Shown: one piece after another, positions 34,671-42,159 of the stretch
How the letters are laid out: every line of letters begins with the position of its first letter
How positions within the stretch are numbered: position 1 is the stretch's first letter
NCBI GenBank assembly: GCA_910585295.1
Contig: CAJUDE010000025.1
Coordinates: forward strand, 20,469-84,468
Direction of reading: 5' to 3'
DNA from: an uncultured Lachnospiraceae bacterium
GTDB lineage: Bacteria; Bacillota; Clostridia; Lachnospirales; Lachnospiraceae
DNA length: 64,000 nucleotides
Notes under the pieces: model-generated
Told to the model about the DNA's origin: nothing
Database searches by the model: none
Seen by the model: the letters and a program-made list of their open reading frames with translations, nothing else
Made by a program: the position numbers and the translations under genes

Positions 34671-36893
34671 TTACGCAGGCGCTGGCAATCTTTTTTCTTT
34701 TTTCCTTTTTTGGTTCCACAGCGCTGCCCCAACCGAAGCTATGCATACCAAAACCCCGGCCACCGGCCCTGTGGAAGTACCTGCGGTAAAAATCCACTGC
34801 TGCCCAATGCGCCCAAACTGTGCAGAGATTTCCTTTAAATCTGTCTCATCCACGCCCAGCTTCTTCGCCACCATAGGCAGTTCCAGGTAAAACTCCATTT
34901 CATCTTTTCCATCTTTGCCAATGGTCATAATCATTTTCCCATATAGCTGGTCCATCTCATTCAGGTTATTGATATTTGTGGATGTATGCCATGCATCGCT
35001 AGAAGCAATATAATATTCATATGTACCTTCTGCAAGCCCGCTAAGCTGAGGGTCCCAATTTATGTCCCCGCCTGCTTCCACGGCTACATACCTTGGGTAA
35101 AACGCCATGTTCTGGTCGTATGACCCGTTGCCCAAACTCTGTGCGCTTTGATTAAACGCTATGGTCACAGCCGACGTAAACTCACCGCCTGCTTCCTGCA
35201 AATGCTGGGGCATATCGGTCACTACATGCCCATACAGTTTGCCGTCGCTGGAATACAAGGCCCCTTTGGCGTCCACCTGTGATTCCTGGGAACCTGCCGT
35301 TGCATACTCGATTGTGCTATGGCCATAATCCTCCCAATCTTCATATTGCCCATCATAAACAATGCCTTCAAATAAATGTTCCAGGTTATTTTCACTGTCT
35401 GGCTGTAAATTCACAATCCCTGTAAGGAAAGGCTCTCCCAGATAAAGCCCAAAGGACAGGCTCTCACGGTATTTCGGAAGCTGCCCTTTTGGGATTGCAA
35501 TTTCCCATTGGTTCCCCACATAAGCGACCTGCGCGCCATCCACGCCGTTGACCGCCGGGGAAGTTGAGAGCTGAATATCCGTTTCATAGCCTAAGTCGGA
35601 GGTTATTGCAAATTTTCCATTGGAATGCGTCCCCGCCCCAGATGCATTGCTGCCTTTGCCATCTTTGATATAGATATAAAACCAATCGCCGTCATAAACG
35701 GCTGCGGCCTCAGATAAACAGCCTGTATGCGCGCTGTTTGGGCAAGAAACATCTGTCTTGGACACTGCCTTCCAGTCAGAGTAATCCCCATCAATGGCTA
35801 TGCCATTGTATACTGGCGGCACTTCCACCACAATGGAATTGCCATCCATCTGCTCTATATCAGCAGAAGCCACGGAACATCCCCCAAAGGTAAGGGTAAA
35901 TTCCCCATTGTGGAGGAAGCTGGCTGGGATAGATAACTCAACGGCGTACGCCCCTGGGTTATTTCCATGGGCATGGTTCTTCACTGCCGCCTCTGCGCCT
36001 GGGACGTCGCCCCAATATGCATTTTTCACAACTGCCCCGCCGTTCCATGCGTTCACCGACACCCCGCTGTTTTCCCCGGCTGCGCCGTCAGGATACACAA
36101 ACTCAAATTTATTGCCATTGCTGGCAAAACTATAGTCCCACTCTGTGCTGGCAGTCCCTGTATAACTGAGATACAATGTATTGCCGTCTGGAGAAAAGGC
36201 AACCTTCCAGGAATCTACATTGGATACGTTGGATGTGCGGGAAACAACATTTCCCCAATCAGGCAATTCTCCGTCAACCTCAATGTTTCCTCCTACTGTA
36301 CGCCGGGTTACTGTGGCGTCCTTTCCTTCCACAGCTTTTTCTTCAATTCTTTCTATGCTTTCCACGCTATCCTCAAACCCAGCATTTTCTATCTCTGCCT
36401 TCGCATCTTTTTTAACCTTCCCATCTTCACTGCCAGCCGGTTTTGTATCTGTGTTTTTCTCCGGTTCAGCAGAATTTTGGCTTCCGTCACTGTTTTCTTC
36501 ATTCCCATTACCGTCCTGATCTCCGCCGCTGTTTCCTGCATCGGTTTCCAAGCCGTCCTGGGTTCCATCGCCAGTTGTACCGGTCTCCACGCTGCCCTGG
36601 CTTCCTGCATGGCCAGGCGCTTCCTCCCCGGTACCGTTTTGGCTTGCTGTATTTATTTGTGCATCACCCTGGGCGCCTGTATCCTTTATCTCCTGAGGGC
36701 CTGAAGGTTCTGCCGCACTTTCTCCAGGATTCCCTTGCTGCTTGGGCATGGCATCTGTGCCTGCGTTATCCGCCGCCTCATTTTGCGTCGCCGGCCCGTT
36801 TATCTCTGCAGCGGCAGCCGGAATCCCTGAAAACAAAAGCGATACCGCCATCACCCCTGACAAAGCCCCTCTAAAAATCCTCCTTGCTTTCAT
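34671..36893 (-). CDS. Surface protein with C-terminal sorting tail (probable XrtG substrate)
   Basis: 740 residues. Signal peptide 1-29 (AAA-E cleavage), then ~150 residues of Gly/Gln/Asn/Glu-rich linker. Three repeats open with a D-G-x-x-x-D-W core: EVDGELPDWG (~206), AIDGDYSDWKA (~367) and VYDGQYEDWED (~512); each leads a beta-rich ~140-residue domain. The last 35 residues give a sorting tail: STGPVAGV, a hydrophobic helix ending in GAALW, then the basic stop NQKRKKEKR. This is the layout of Firmicu-CTERM proteins, the known XrtG partner class. Confidence 0.82.
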   Translation of the reverse strand: MKARRIFRGALSGVMAVSLLFSGIPAAAAEINGPATQNEAADNAGTDAMPKQQGNPGESAAEPSGPQEIKDTGAQGDAQINTASQNGTGEEAPGHAGSQGSVETGTTGDGTQDGLETDAGNSGGDQDGNGNEENSDGSQNSAEPEKNTDTKPAGSEDGKVKKDAKAEIENAGFEDSVESIERIEEKAVEGKDATVTRRTVGGNIEVDGELPDWGNVVSRTSNVSNVDSWKVAFSPDGNTLYLSYTGTASTEWDYSFASNGNKFEFVYPDGAAGENSGVSVNAWNGGAVVKNAYWGDVPGAEAAVKNHAHGNNPGAYAVELSIPASFLHNGEFTLTFGGCSVASADIEQMDGNSIVVEVPPVYNGIAIDGDYSDWKAVSKTDVSCPNSAHTGCLSEAAAVYDGDWFYIYIKDGKGSNASGAGTHSNGKFAITSDLGYETDIQLSTSPAVNGVDGAQVAYVGNQWEIAIPKGQLPKYRESLSFGLYLGEPFLTGIVNLQPDSENNLEHLFEGIVYDGQYEDWEDYGHSTIEYATAGSQESQVDAKGALYSSDGKLYGHVVTDMPQHLQEAGGEFTSAVTIAFNQSAQSLGNGSYDQNMAFYPRYVAVEAGGDINWDPQLSGLAEGTYEYYIASSDAWHTSTNINNLNEMDQLYGKMIMTIGKDGKDEMEFYLELPMVAKKLGVDETDLKEISAQFGRIGQQWIFTAGTSTGPVAGVLVCIASVGAALWNQKRKKEKRLPAPA

Positions 36894-36916
36894 AAAAGCT
36901 CTCCTTTGCTGTAATG

Positions 36917-37270
36917 TTAAAATGTCTCTTCGATAATTGCATACACACGCAGAGGCGTTTCACTAATCTCAAAACGGGCAAATTTCCAATTTTGCTGTTC
37001 CAGCGCACGTTTTACTTTATGGTAAAAGACCTCGCCTAAATGCTCCATGCTGGTGTCCCCCTCAAATTCAGGCAGTTCGTTTAAATATTGGTATTGATAT
37101 GGGCCAAACACCTGGTGAAGGATTGTATCCATGCTGGCAAATTCCATAAATTCTTCCGATATCTGCCGCGCCACGATTTCAATCTCAATTAAATGCTGGT
37201 GCCTATGCCCTAGTTTTCCATCAAAACTATGGGATATACATAAACGATATTTCAAACGGTGATATTTCAT
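36917..37270 (-). CDS. PTPS/QueD-fold protein lacking the catalytic cysteine (first gene of operon)
   Basis: 117 residues, compact PTPS length. Zinc-ligand-like histidines in CISHSFDG and GHRHQHLIEI, the PT-x-E position replaced by DTSMEHLG, and the closing Glu in SETPLRVYAI. The catalytic cysteine before the His pair is replaced (DGKLGHRH). Related to the second PTPS-fold gene of the same operon, though it is ~40 residues shorter. First gene behind the operon promoter; 24 bases before the surface protein start. Confidence 0.8.
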   Translation of the reverse strand: MKYHRLKYRLCISHSFDGKLGHRHQHLIEIEIVARQISEEFMEFASMDTILHQVFGPYQYQYLNELPEFEGDTSMEHLGEVFYHKVKRALEQQNWKFARFEISETPLRVYAIIEETF

Positions 37271-37323
37271 CGAACCTTACCTGCCCTGCTTCCAGACTTA
37301 CTTTCTGTGATTTGCTGTGACAT

Positions 37324-37353
37324 ATTATAGCATACCCCTTTCTTCCCTTTCAA
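37324..37353 (-). promoter_or_regulatory. Sigma-A-type promoter of the XrtG operon
   Basis: Minus strand TTGAAA (37353-37348), 18-base spacer, perfect TATAAT (37329-37324); the ATG follows at 37270. In the rest of the 37271-37729 gap I see a weak R1-like stretch (37483-37522) and the hairpin repeat below. Confidence 0.65.
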
Positions 37354-37570
37354 TGCCAATACTCCACAATTCCCGCATGTTTCCCCGCATTTAGGCAGGG
37401 AGTTTCTGTTAAAGGAGCCAAATTTTGGCATACCTTTCTACATTAATACAAAGGTGGAAAATAATAGGCGGCTAAATCCTTGTTCTCCGCCAGCGGCGAG
37501 CCGCTACCTCGGCTTATTTCTTTTCCGCCGCAGTACCCGCGCTTCGCTGGGGCAGGCTCTGCGAAAATTA

Positions 37571-37642
37571 TTTTTTATCTTATAGGAAATTTATACACTT
37601 TAACACCTCACAGTAACACGGTATTTCCTATAAGATAAAAAA
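37571..37642. repeat. Hairpin repeat with conserved loop (family R2, copy c)
   Basis: Perfect 20-bp arms 37571-37590 and 37623-37642 (core TATAGGAAAT/ATTTCCTATA) around a 32-base loop that matches the loop of copy b (48933-48964) at 27 of 32 positions. On both strands the 3' arm is followed by A rather than T, so it is not a standard terminator although it follows rpsR. Confidence 0.85.
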
Positions 37643-37729
37643 ATAGCCAGCCATCACAAGATGGCCGACTATCCTGTAAACCTTACTTCCTTGTTGTGTA
37701 AATCCACAACCTGTCCATTAAAAAAACGC

Positions 37730-37993
37730 TTAATCTGTCACATAAGGCATCAGGGAGATATGCCTTGCCCTCTTAATTGCAACCGTAAGGGCCCGCTGAT
37801 GCTTTGCACAGTTCCCAGTAATCCTTCTTGGAAGGATCTTGCCTCTTTCAGAAATGTATCTTTTTAACTTATTAGTGTCTTTATAATCAATCACATTGTC
37901 TTTGCCGCAGAACACGCAAACTTTTTTCCTTCTGCGTACCCCGCCCCTTCTCTTCATGGGGGAATCGCCTCTATCTGCCTTATTATAAGCCAT
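37730..37993 (-). CDS. rpsR: 30S ribosomal protein S18
   Basis: 87 residues from ATG 37993 (AGGAGG eight bases upstream; ATG 37999 would leave only two). Family motif RRKKVCVFCGKDNVIDYKDTN and a Lys/Arg-rich helix LPRRITGNCAKHQRALTVAIKRARHI. A Cys-x2-Cys pair at the N-terminus is the zinc-ribbon form of S18. Last gene of rpsF-ssb-rpsR. Confidence 0.96.
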   Translation of the reverse strand: MAYNKADRGDSPMKRRGGVRRRKKVCVFCGKDNVIDYKDTNKLKRYISERGKILPRRITGNCAKHQRALTVAIKRARHISLMPYVTD

Positions 37994-38010
37994 TTTCATT
38001 ACCTCCTGTT

Positions 38011-38454
38011 CTAATTAAAGGGCAGCTCTTCATCAATTCCATCCGGAATGTTCATAAACCCATCCCCTGCCGCCGCGCTTGGCATCGGCCTTTCTGCAGC
38101 ATGGAAACTTCCGGCCTGGCTGTCACTTGCAGCCTTGCTCTCTGCAAATTCCTGTTCCTCCACAACAACATCTGTTGTGTATACTTTCTGCCCGTCCTGA
38201 TTGGTGTAACTTCCAGTTTGGATCCTTCCAGTAATGGCAATCTTAATTCCTTTACGGAAATATTTCTCTGCAAATTCAGCGCTCCTGCCAAATGCAACGC
38301 AGCCAATAAAGTCTGCGGTCTGCTGGTCATTGTCGCGCTTAAACCTTCTGTCTACCGCTAATGTATACCTTGCCACTGCGGTCGCTGATTCACCCTGTGA
38401 ATAACGTACCTCAGGATCCCTGGTCAATCTGCCCATCAGTATAACTTTATTCAT
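38011..38454 (-). CDS. ssb: Single-stranded DNA-binding protein
   Basis: 147 residues. OB-fold start MNKVILMGRLTRDPEVRYSQ, the DNA-binding region RRFKRDNDQQTADFIGC, and a Gly/Ala/Ser linker ending in DGIDEELPFN, the partner-binding acidic tail with Leu-Pro-Phe. Lies between rpsF and rpsR, the standard Firmicute order. Confidence 0.97.
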   Translation of the reverse strand: MNKVILMGRLTRDPEVRYSQGESATAVARYTLAVDRRFKRDNDQQTADFIGCVAFGRSAEFAEKYFRKGIKIAITGRIQTGSYTNQDGQKVYTTDVVVEEQEFAESKAASDSQAGSFHAAERPMPSAAAGDGFMNIPDGIDEELPFN

Positions 38455-38471
38455 CTAATCTCCTCTTTCTA

Positions 38472-38762
38472 TTACGCAGGATCTTGTCTAACGCATAAGA
38501 AACGAAGCACATTGTCCATAATACGCACACGCTTTTCAATTTCTGCTGGACAACTTGCATCTGCATCGAACTGGATAAAATAATAGAACCCTTCACGCAT
38601 CTTCTGAATCTCGTAAGCTAACCGTTTCTTACCCCATTCATCTACGTTATTGACGGTTCCGCCAAACCGGGTAATATACTCTTTTGCTTTCTCTACCACT
38701 CCGGCTCTTTCTTCATCCTCGATTTTAGCATTAACAACAAGTGCTAATTCATATTTGTTCAT
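38472..38762 (-). CDS. rpsF: 30S ribosomal protein S6
   Basis: 96 residues from ATG 38762 (MNKYELAL, aligned with B. subtilis MRKYEV); ATG 38768 two codons upstream is also possible and only four bases from AGGAGG. Family features: ELALVVNAKIEDEE, FGGTVNNVDEWGKKRLAYEIQK, and GFYYFIQFDAD. First gene of the rpsF-ssb-rpsR operon. Confidence 0.96.
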   Translation of the reverse strand: MNKYELALVVNAKIEDEERAGVVEKAKEYITRFGGTVNNVDEWGKKRLAYEIQKMREGFYYFIQFDADASCPAEIEKRVRIMDNVLRFLCVRQDPA

Positions 38763-38852
38763 GCTCATCGTACCTCCTTTTGGTCTCTGGCCCTTAGCTT
38801 CTGCCAAGAGCAAGGATAAATTATTACATCACAGAGCATTAGCTTACCACAA

Positions 38853-39860
38853 TTATCCTTTGTTTTCAAGTGTTTTATTTAAAAAATCCTCTATTGCCCC
38901 ATAATATGTGCCAGGGTCTTTTTCCTGCGCCTGCCCATGCCCTGCGCCCTTAATAATCAACAGCTCCTTTTCACATGCCGCCGCCTCATATAAATCCTTT
39001 GACATCTGCACGGAAATCATGGCGTCCGAATCCCCATGGATAAACAGCGTTGGGACTTTACTTTTTTTCACCGCTTCCAGCGCCGAAGCGTCCTTCAAAT
39101 TATAGCCTCCCCGCAAACGCAGCGCCAAACATGCTGAGTCCACCAATGGAAACGCTGGAAGCCCAAACCACGCTTTGATTTTCTCCTCAAACATATGGTA
39201 GGCGTCTGTATAGGCGCTGTCAGAAACAACCGCCTGTATATTGGCTGGAAGCCCCTCACCCGTCATCATCAAGGCGGTTGCCGCGCCCATGGACTGCCCA
39301 TGGAGGACAATCTGCGCCTCTTTGTCCTGGGTAAGGATATAGTCTACCCACAACATGCAGTCAATTCTGTCTGTCCACCCCATGCCAATAAAATCCCCTT
39401 CGCTTTCCCCCTGGCACCTAAGGTCTGGCACAACTACATGGCAGCCCTGCTTATGGTACCAGTATGCAAAGGGGTACATTTCTTCTTTCCAGCCTGTATA
39501 CCCATGGAGCAGCAAAACCCATCTTTTGCTTTCTTCTGCCGCCGGAAATTTTTCCGCCGCCAAATGATACCCATCTTCTGTCGTCGCAGAGAGTTTTTGA
39601 TGTTTTGCACCCTTTAGCCATTCCCTTGTTTCATTCAGCGCCGCCTGGCGGTTCCCTTTGATATCGGAAGTCTGCACCTGAGCCGCATAGCTTTCTTCGG
39701 TAACGCGTTCAAACGCCTCTAATTTTTCCATAAAAGAAGGCACAAGCGCCGCGCTCACCAGGAAATTTACCAGCAGGGCATACAGGCCAAACAAAATTCC
39801 ACTTACAATGCCTGTGGCAGCCATTATTTTTTTCCGGTTCCCTGCCTTCTTCTTACTCAC
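38853..39860 (-). CDS. Membrane-anchored alpha/beta hydrolase
   Basis: 335 residues from GTG 39860, which overlaps the DUF951 stop (GTGA). One N-terminal helix (~12-36) anchors the protein. Oxyanion start VLLLHGYTGWKEEM, nucleophile elbow LHGQSMGAA, Asp near FIHGDSDAMI and His in KGAGHGQAQ complete a Ser-Asp-His triad. Similar to BEM46/YjfP-like esterases. Substrate unknown; the gene is the last of a Sir2-DUF951-hydrolase group. Confidence 0.88.
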   Translation of the reverse strand: MSKKKAGNRKKIMAATGIVSGILFGLYALLVNFLVSAALVPSFMEKLEAFERVTEESYAAQVQTSDIKGNRQAALNETREWLKGAKHQKLSATTEDGYHLAAEKFPAAEESKRWVLLLHGYTGWKEEMYPFAYWYHKQGCHVVVPDLRCQGESEGDFIGMGWTDRIDCMLWVDYILTQDKEAQIVLHGQSMGAATALMMTGEGLPANIQAVVSDSAYTDAYHMFEEKIKAWFGLPAFPLVDSACLALRLRGGYNLKDASALEAVKKSKVPTLFIHGDSDAMISVQMSKDLYEAAACEKELLIIKGAGHGQAQEKDPGTYYGAIEDFLNKTLENKG

Positions 39861-40048
39861 TCGTCTTTTTTCCTGATTCCCTTAGTATTTTTCTCTACCT
39901 GTGTCCTTGGGAGCATAACTTGATGCCCGCACCCTAGGCATTTCAAACGGAAGTCCGCCCCTACCCGCAGCACTTCCCATTCCTTGCTGCCGCAAGGGTG
40001 CTGTTTTTTCAAACGGACAATATCCCCTATCTCAAATGGTATTGGCAT
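39857..40048 (-). CDS. DUF951 family protein
   Basis: 63 residues from ATG 40048 (AGGAGGG upstream). Typical DUF951 with IGDIVRLKKQHPCGSKEWEVLRVGADFRLKCLGC: a Lys-Lys-x-His-Pro-Cys-Gly box and a later Cys-x2-Cys give a small zinc-type site. Function unknown in the family. Coding region overlaps the hydrolase start by four bases and begins 22 bases after the Sir2 gene, so the three form one transcript. Confidence 0.9.
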   Translation of the reverse strand: MPIPFEIGDIVRLKKQHPCGSKEWEVLRVGADFRLKCLGCGHQVMLPRTQVEKNTKGIRKKDE

Positions 40049-40070
40049 AAATCCCTCCTGTCCTTTTCCG

Positions 40071-40811
40071 TCAAACCTTAATTTTCCCAAACAATTCCCC
40101 AATGCTCTCCGAAAGCACTAAGTTAGCCATATTATCCCTTGGGGTTGGGGTTTTGTTCACCAAGACCAGCTTGTTCCCTGGATAGTAGTCCACAAGCCCC
40201 GCCGCTGGGTAAACTGCAAGGGAGGTCCCGCCAATAATCAACATATCTGCATTGCTGATATAGTAAATGGCTTCCTGGATTGTCTGGTTATCCAGCCCTT
40301 CCTCGTACAAAACCACATCTGGCTTCAGGCTCCCGTGGCATGTCCCGCACTGCGGCACGCCCTCGCTGTGCAGCACATACTCCGCATCATAGAATGCATG
40401 GCAGGATTCACAATAATTCCGGTGGACGCTTCCGTGGAGTTCCAGCACCTTCTTGCTGCCTGCAAGCTGGTGCAGCCCGTCAATGTTCTGTGTCACCACC
40501 GCTTTTACCTTTCCTGCCGCCTCCAACTGGGCGAGCTTTTTATGGGCCATATTCGGCTCTGCATCCAGGCAAAGCATTTTGTTGCGGTAGAACCGATAAA
40601 ATTCTTCTGGGTTCCTCCGGTAAAACGTATGGCTTAAAATTGTTTCTGGCGGATATTCATACTGCTGATGGTACAGGCCGTCCACGCTCCTGAAATCTGG
40701 AATCCCGCTTTCCGTAGACACGCCTGCCCCGCCAAAAAATACAATATTATCCGATGACTCCACCATCTCCAAAAATTCCTGAATTTTCCCTTCCCTGTCC
40801 TGATTTTCCAT
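40071..40811 (-). CDS. cobB: NAD-dependent protein deacylase (Sir2)
   Basis: 246 residues from ATG 40811 (GGAGGG six bases upstream). Removes acyl groups from lysines using NAD. Shows the NAD-binding GAGVSTESGIPDFRS, TQNIDGLHQLAG, catalytic His in ELHGSVHRNYC, two Cys-x2-Cys zinc pairs (CESCHAF and CGTCHGS), and the late SLAVYPAAGLV. Followed by DUF951 and the hydrolase. Confidence 0.95.
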   Translation of the reverse strand: MENQDREGKIQEFLEMVESSDNIVFFGGAGVSTESGIPDFRSVDGLYHQQYEYPPETILSHTFYRRNPEEFYRFYRNKMLCLDAEPNMAHKKLAQLEAAGKVKAVVTQNIDGLHQLAGSKKVLELHGSVHRNYCESCHAFYDAEYVLHSEGVPQCGTCHGSLKPDVVLYEEGLDNQTIQEAIYYISNADMLIIGGTSLAVYPAAGLVDYYPGNKLVLVNKTPTPRDNMANLVLSESIGELFGKIKV

Positions 40812-40902
40812 ATTCTTCCCTCCCTGTGGATTCGCTGCTTTTCCAATAAGGTTAAGTATACCATAATTAGGGGGAATATGCCACCCAAACTGCCGCTGGC
40901 AG

Positions 40903-42138
40903 TTAATTCCTGCGCAATGCCTCAATAGGGCTTAGCTTAGCCGCCTTGCGGGCTGGGTAAATCCCAAAAAACACGCCGATTGCACAGGAAAATAATGTCG
41001 CGCCTAAAATAGTGCTGGCTTTGATGCCTGGATGGATTGTGCTTCCCATAGAAGCGCTCATTAGCCCACAGGCGCCCACTGCGCCCAATAGCCCAAGAAG
41101 GATCCCAATTACCCCTCCCACAATTGTAAGGATCGCCGCTTCTGCAAGGAACTGCATCAGGATAGAAGAAGTCTTAGCCCCCAAAGATTTCCGAATGCCA
41201 ATTTCCCTGGTGCGCTCCGTCACTGACACCAGCATAATGTTCATCACGCCAATACCGCCCACAATCAGGGATATTGCCGCCACACAGGAAATAAATGTAG
41301 TCACAATTGCAAGCATCCCGTTTAATTCCGCCACCATGTCCTGGAAACTCTGCACCTGATAGTACTCTTCCCCTGCGCACTGGTGCCTGGTTTCCAACAA
41401 ATGGATGGTTTCCTTCACCACTTCCTCGCCGCTGGCCTTATCATTGGCAAAAATAGTGGCTGAATAAAAAGAATTGCTTTCCCAACCAAAATTTTCAAAA
41501 GAAGTGTAAGGCACATCCAACGTCACTGGCATCCCTTCATAAGTATAGCTGACAAACCCGCCATTTTCTTTCTGTTGTGTCACGCCCACAATGCGGTAGC
41601 TGTTTGTAATCCCATTAATTCCCACTTCAATGTCCATGCCCACCACGTCGTCTGAGCCAAACAGCCGCTTTGCATCGTTATCCGTAACCACGCAGACGCG
41701 GTTTCCCTCCTCCACATCCATTGCCGTGAAATAGGAACCTCGTTTTATATTATAATTCAAAGACCACTGCATATCCTGCGACCCGCCGTTAAGCTGCACT
41801 GCAAACTCGCCTTTGCCAGTAGAAGTGTTCCCAGAGGCGCTGTCATTTGGGGTTGCGCCGTCCACCCCTTTTACCTTCCCTTTGATGGCCTCCAAATCTT
41901 CTGGTGTAATCCACTCCCCTTCGCTTGCCGCATCATCGCTGCAATATACGCTAATCTGCCCAGTTCCAAGGCTTGACACCTCAGAATTCATGGCGTTTGC
42001 AGTACCATCCCCCACAGACATTACCATAATTACAGAGGCTATCCCAATAATAATCCCCAGCATGGTCAGGATAGAACGCCCCTTATTGGCCGTTATGTTT
42101 TTAAACGCCATCTTAACATATTCCATTATATTTCCCAT
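40903..42138 (-). CDS. MacB-type ABC transporter permease
   Basis: 411 residues from ATG 42138 (GAGGTG five bases upstream). FtsX/MacB fold: helix 1 at ~18-40, a ~225-residue extracytoplasmic MacB_PCD domain, then three C-terminal helices, with the TERTREIGIRKSLGAK cytoplasmic loop characteristic of the family. Lies behind the adaptor and ATPase genes of a three-gene efflux operon. Confidence 0.93.
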   Translation of the reverse strand: MGNIMEYVKMAFKNITANKGRSILTMLGIIIGIASVIMVMSVGDGTANAMNSEVSSLGTGQISVYCSDDAASEGEWITPEDLEAIKGKVKGVDGATPNDSASGNTSTGKGEFAVQLNGGSQDMQWSLNYNIKRGSYFTAMDVEEGNRVCVVTDNDAKRLFGSDDVVGMDIEVGINGITNSYRIVGVTQQKENGGFVSYTYEGMPVTLDVPYTSFENFGWESNSFYSATIFANDKASGEEVVKETIHLLETRHQCAGEEYYQVQSFQDMVAELNGMLAIVTTFISCVAAISLIVGGIGVMNIMLVSVTERTREIGIRKSLGAKTSSILMQFLAEAAILTIVGGVIGILLGLLGAVGACGLMSASMGSTIHPGIKASTILGATLFSCAIGVFFGIYPARKAAKLSPIEALRRN

Positions 42139-42159
42139 TTTCACACCTCATGGTTCCCT

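Noticed and set aside
36389..36704. Several long frames opposite the surface protein
   Set aside because: They mirror the low-complexity linker of the 740-residue gene and have no start signals.
37571..37642. R2 hairpin read as an rpsR terminator
   Set aside because: The 3' arm is followed by A, not T, on both strands, and the loop is conserved in an unrelated place; kept as a repeat instead.
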